DNA from: Nematostella vectensis
Lineage: Eukaryota; Cnidaria; Anthozoa; Actiniaria; Edwardsiidae
Assembly: GCF_932526225.1 (NCBI RefSeq)
Contig: NC_064041.1
Coordinates: 1-64,000, forward strand
DNA length: 64,000 nt
Direction of reading: 5' to 3'
Position numbers and translations under genes: made by a program. A model generated the notes under the pieces. The model was not told the DNA's origin, did not search any database, and saw nothing but the letters and a program-made list of their open reading frames with translations. How positions within the stretch are numbered: the stretch's first letter is position 1; each line of letters opens with the position of its first letter. Below are positions 61,401-64,000 of this stretch, in pieces.

Positions 61401-62563
61401 ATCGCTTTTTCGCTTCTCCTGTTCTGAGGGCGTAGTACTCTCGTATTTTCTCTCTCATAAAGTCCTCCGTTTGGGCCTCTTCTTGTGCCTTTTCTACGCT
61501 TGGTTGGAGACCGATGTAGTTACTGAACCCAGGGGAGAGGTTGTTGTTTTGCAGGAACTGCATCCGAAAACCTGGTCTGAAAGCAGTCGAACCGGAGTAG
61601 ACGGATTGCACTTGGCGCTTATGGATTCGCCTCCTCTCATCAGGGTACAGTTGTTTCCTTGATTGAGGGTTTGATAGAGATAATATTCCTGAAAGAGTAA
61701 AGATTGGGATTAGAGAAAAGATTGGCATATAGCAAAAATAGGAATAAGAATAAGGACGGCGATCAGAGTAAAAAGGATAGGGTTTGGGAGTAACTATTTA
61801 CCGTCCTGCTTGATGTGCACCGTCGCTAGTCGTGCTCGGGGTCTATAACTATTTACCGTCCTGCTTGATGTGCATCGTCGCTAGTCGTGCTCGGGGTCAT
61901 ATATAATATGGCCCAATTCTCGTATTTTTAACCCTCTATTGATTATTTGGCACTCATTTGATATTAAATAAAGAACAAGCACTATTTTTAATGCATTTAT
62001 AGTTCTCCAAACGAACCGCTTATTATTTACTTACTAAAGGTTAAAATAAAATTATCCCTTTTTGACAAAGAAACTTTCAGTTTTTTTTAAGGTTTGAGTT
62101 ATAAGGACTAAAGTTTATTACATCCGAGTACCCAGGTAAGGTCGCCTTTTTTTTTCTTTTTTTATATAAGAACTAAATTTTCATACAAATACTAAACACC
62201 AACTTCAGAAAAGTACGAGGGGTGGTGGCCTGGGACCCAAGATCCAAAATTGCGCCTCAGGGGCGGCGGACGGGGAGGGCTGGGATGGGGCACCAATCTT
62301 TCTAAGCGGATGTTTGTTTGTTTTATTAACGCGTAGTTTACATGTACCTAGATATGTGTCAAGTTTGCATGTATAAATCGCTTGCTTGATAAAAGATAAT
62401 AGCTGATCTGTCACACCTAGGTCCCCCTCCACTCTAAAAATCTAAATCCAGCAACTCCCGCCCCCATTTATTGGAATAGCCGCCCCCAAGCCCGCACTAG
62501 ATACAACATACGACAATGCGTACCTTGACAGAAAAAGTAGAAGATTAGAACAAGCTGCTTCAT
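55373..62563 (-). CDS. ADP-ribosyl cyclase (CD38/Aplysia cyclase family), 6 coding exons
   Basis: Minus-strand exons 62563-62524, 61688-61165, 59605-59517, 59339-59222, 56984-56887 and 55469-55373 join in phase into 321 residues. The family makes cyclic ADP-ribose (and NAADP) from NAD(P), outside cells or in secretory compartments. Residues 1-14 are a signal peptide (MKQLVLIFYFFCQG). Residues 15-116 are a basic, unrecognised N-terminal region with RRR and KR sites. The domain starts at about 117 (GTSKHIREIFLGRCWYF), then ELWEAFSKAFAYKKPCNVTE, LWSGTKDWAHAY, TLDDTLAG, NWCG, AFWGNAAKN, GVVHILLNGT and LPNL. Active-site tryptophans W192 and W251 are kept. The glutamate matching CD38 E226/Aplysia E179 is Q296, and CD38 E146 is D213. 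The C-terminal part of the fold is missing as read. Activity is therefore doubtful. Confidence 0.9.
55470..56886 (-). other. Cyclase intron 5 with an AGTGCTC element and a tandem array
   Basis: The stretch at about 55565-56300 is AT-rich with runs of agtgctc(c)-containing words at both ends (cagatagtgctcccaaaacg; aaatagtgctcccaaaccca), perhaps a non-coding element. It is followed by the array at 56300-56775. An array-like aagggggtaccgtac also lies just before it at about 55546. Confidence 0.6.
56300..56775. repeat. 19-21 bp minisatellite in cyclase intron 5
   Basis: About 24 copies of ggtcataccgtaccaaggg with one or two extra g. Two long overlapping open frames here (to residues of the type VIPYQG and SYRTKG) come from the repeat. 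Confidence 0.95.
56887..56984 (-). CDS. Cyclase exon 5: VVHILLNGT segment
   Basis: 98 bp encoding LASRARGVVHILLNGTRQHF then IDRQIFPAFMDD. Aligns with the FAEAACDVVHVMLNGS region of CD38. Acceptor ggtctatttttag, donor gacag/gtgaga. Its 5' end has a CG-rich run (gcgcgcgcgg). Confidence 0.9.
56985..59221 (-). other. Cyclase intron 4 with two dispersed repeats
   Basis: Contains the unbroken palindromic repeat at 58351-58655, and a segment at 57630-57670 (gcgcgcgctcatttgaaatg then gcgtcattcacgtgcgcg) that resembles, inverted, the 46483-46525 part of the TIR element. A tataaaaggg word at about 57370 lies in CG-rich sequence, but no gene follows it. Otherwise nothing recognised. Confidence 0.6.
58351..58655. 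repeat. Unbroken copy of the palindromic dispersed repeat
   Basis: Arms taacaattatgctatttcca (58351) and its reverse complement near 58451-58470 enclose gtggcgaaatgtctaccgag. A unique tail follows with gcattttatcccgagtttct. This copy serves as the empty site for the gypsy insertion at 704-6070. Confidence 0.85.
59222..59339 (-). CDS. Cyclase exon 4: NWCG and FW segment
   Basis: 118 bp encoding YTLNHVNWCGSEEWPGIDFK, SCPYECSKQMAF and WGNAAKN. The donor aat/gtatca is weak, but phase and homology both continue correctly into exon 5. Reading past it gives 44 non-homologous codons to a stop at 59087. Confidence 0.85.
59517..59605 (-). CDS. Cyclase exon 3: SGTKD and TLDDTL segment
   Basis: 89 bp encoding VMLWSGTKDWAHAYTHLFKR then YVTLDDTLAG. 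Corresponds to the FWSxxKDLAH...TLEDTL segment of CD38; E is D here. Acceptor ggttgtgttgcag, donor gcggg/gtatgt. Confidence 0.92.
59612..59965. repeat. Short tandem repeat with TGACATCA words
   Basis: About 25 imperfect copies of cacctatgacatca, some with a ccaaca spacer. The word tgacatca is one base from a CRE/ATF site (tgacgtca). Confidence 0.9.
60150..61145. repeat. About 28-bp minisatellite, AT-rich
   Basis: The unit contains cacaacacatttattatgta and aaatgacc, with variable numbers of the caaca pentamer, about 35 copies. Small open frames on the minus strand are repeat-derived. Confidence 0.93.
61165..61688 (-). CDS. Cyclase exon 2: N-terminal extension and first half of the domain
   Basis: 524 bp; acceptor ctttactctttcag, donor aacaag/gtctga. 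Holds KHIREIFLGRCWYFVQQKDS, then ELWEAFSKAFAYKKPCN and EEDYRPFFELYREAP. About 100 residues before the domain have no recognised match. Confidence 0.92.
61689..62523 (-). other. Cyclase intron 1 with a 56-bp direct duplication
   Basis: At about 61793-61902, ctatttaccgtcctgcttga and the following 35 bases are repeated once in tandem. The rest is unremarkable. Confidence 0.8.
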
Positions 62564-62575
62564 GACCCTTTTGTC
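62524..62575 (-). CDS. Cyclase exon 1: signal peptide
   Basis: An acceptor (tgtctttctag) precedes 12 untranslated bases and ATG at 62563; 13 codons and one base are coded before the donor caag/gtacgc. An upstream untranslated exon is therefore expected. Confidence 0.85.
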
Positions 62576-63513
62576 CTAGAAAGACAGGTGAGTAGATCTG
62601 TTAAGTTAATCAGTGAGCAGGGATACACACCAATTTTAATCCGCAAATTCCCTGATAATAAACCCGCCTATCTTTAATGAGTGTTCTACACCCCACCACC
62701 CATAGCTATTAGTCTGCGGTGAATCTACATTTGATCATACATCTGCCAAAGGCTCTCCATAGTCTGCCAACATGAACTAAGCAAGCTCCGTTTCCTATTC
62801 AAATAAGTGCTGCTATCTTCTTCTAAGTCTTCAGTAATAAGCATTTAGTTTGTTTACGTGTTAATTTACGTTTTTTTCGTGGAATCTTTTATTTCTTTAT
62901 TAATAAATATCACAAGAAAGAGAACTATAAAGTTTTTCTTTGGTCTCTCGGGCCTTACTTCGCCGCCTATATCCCGGCACCCCCCCCCCTCCCCCTCCCC
63001 GGGGCCTGGCGTACAAGTCTTACTTAATTGTTTTGTAAAACAACCGCGTCCATGTTGTTCCTTTTGTATGTTATTATTCGAGTGGTTAAAATGAAATAGA
63101 AAATATCCGCGTTACACTTGAATCAGGTTCGACACATTTAAGAGACTTAAAAATCGTTAGGTACTTTGCGACAAAGAAGATCAACAACTTTGAATATTTT
63201 ATTCAACCTACCAAATTTTGAAAAAAAATTCATAAAAGGGATATATTTTTATGTTGAAAAGAAACAAAAGGCTTTGTAATCAAGTTTACATTTCTGTAGC
63301 TTAATATCGTCCTCTTTTTTTATTCTTGCTCAAGCCACATTATCTCTAAATGGCTACAGCCCGACGAATTGGACAAATTGAACAATAAACTGTTTTCTTT
63401 CCAACGAACAATTGATCAAAGGCGATAAAAACAACCTGTTGGAAACAAAAAAAGGTTTCTCGGTTGGTGATTGCCACTATTGTGACACCAGTTCATGTGT
63501 ATATTTGACTTAC
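62576..63513. other. Upstream of the cyclase start exon
   Basis: No exon recognised. A poly-C/CCCTCCCC tract lies at about 62980-63001. It is probably an intron between a 5' untranslated exon and the signal-peptide exon. Confidence 0.4.
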
Positions 63514-63687
63514 CTCTTAACAGCAGGAACACTCTTGAGACGATTCTTTGCTTAGAATCGTGGTGATGAGGAAATCCGCCATTTTCTAAGCCTCCGTCAC
63601 CCGTTATCGTAAGAAATCTTCTGCGAATGGAAGCGTTCTGCATTATTAATGAGGTCATTTGTTCTTGTGATTTGACGCGGGACCAAT
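63514..63687 (-). other. Probable upstream (5' UTR or coding) exon, minus strand
   Basis: A 174-bp segment bounded by a good acceptor (ttttttctcataccag) and a good donor (aagag/gtaagt). It is open in one frame throughout (MTSLIMQNASIRRRFLTITG then DGGLENGGFPHHHDSK), but joining it to the cyclase exon at 62575 puts that frame out of register with the signal-peptide ATG. It is either a 5' untranslated exon of the cyclase gene or an exon of another gene. Confidence 0.45.
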
Positions 63688-64000
63688 CTGGTATGAGAAA
63701 AAACAATAACCGAGGGCTGTAATTAGATCAAGCTAGTATTTTTTTGTTCTTTCCATCCTTGATATAGTCAGTTCCTTTTTTATGCTTCTAGGTGTGACGG
63801 ATGAACCTACATGATCGTCTAAGATAAGCGGGATAAGTTAAAGGAGGGTACAAATTACCAGAGTTTGTGTTATTCTCAAAAAAATATTTATAAAACGTTT
63901 TGCTGATAGGTTTTGTTCAACATCTAAGCTTCTGGAGGCAGCTTATACAGGTTTTGCAATAGAATTCCTAAACATAATACAGTCCGGTATAATCTGAGAG
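63688..64000. other. Right edge, nothing recognised
   Basis: AT-rich sequence with no supported feature. Confidence 0.5.

Overview
This window is animal nuclear DNA, most likely from an anthozoan cnidarian such as a sea anemone. The organism is an inference from intron-rich genes, the transposon mix (Harbinger, Helitron with OTU domain, Penelope-like, K02A2.6-type gypsy) and the large minisatellites; no marker fixes the species. There are no operons, CRISPR arrays or prokaryotic features.

Two genes could be assembled exon by exon with consistent splice phases. (1) On the plus strand, 25713-52055, a complete Cys-loop ligand-gated channel subunit of the GABA-A/glycine receptor type: nine coding exons, 1413 coding bases, 470 residues. 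The Cys-loop exon is a lone 83-bp exon at 36334-36416 between two huge arrays. (2) On the minus strand, 62563 down to about 55373, an ADP-ribosyl cyclase (CD38/Aplysia cyclase family): six coding exons, 966 bases, 321 residues as read to the first stop. The two genes converge tail to tail. A likely last exon of a third gene lies at 7289-7427 (+).

The left 25 kb is mostly nested mobile elements. A gypsy LTR element (704-6070, minus) is broken by a LINE fragment and by a 496-bp foldback element with 9-bp target duplications. A worn Helitron (about 11.25-18.12 kb, minus) and a Harbinger element (18592-23779, 16-bp perfect terminal repeats) both sit in one 28-bp satellite array, now seen as three blocks.

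The introns of both genes are largely made of minisatellites, several of which start within a few bases of a splice site. The clearest case is intron 3 of the receptor gene: its array unit is the 3' splice site of exon 4 plus the first 24 bases of that exon, copied about 14 times. Intron 6 carries a 55-bp repeat organised in exact 330-bp higher-order units. Intron 7 holds a TIR element invaded by two inverted Penelope-like fragments, then a 20-bp array that is open in all three forward frames.

I did not find an evident new multi-gene system. The most unusual signals are the splice-site-derived arrays in the receptor gene and the glutamine at the expected catalytic glutamate position of the cyclase.
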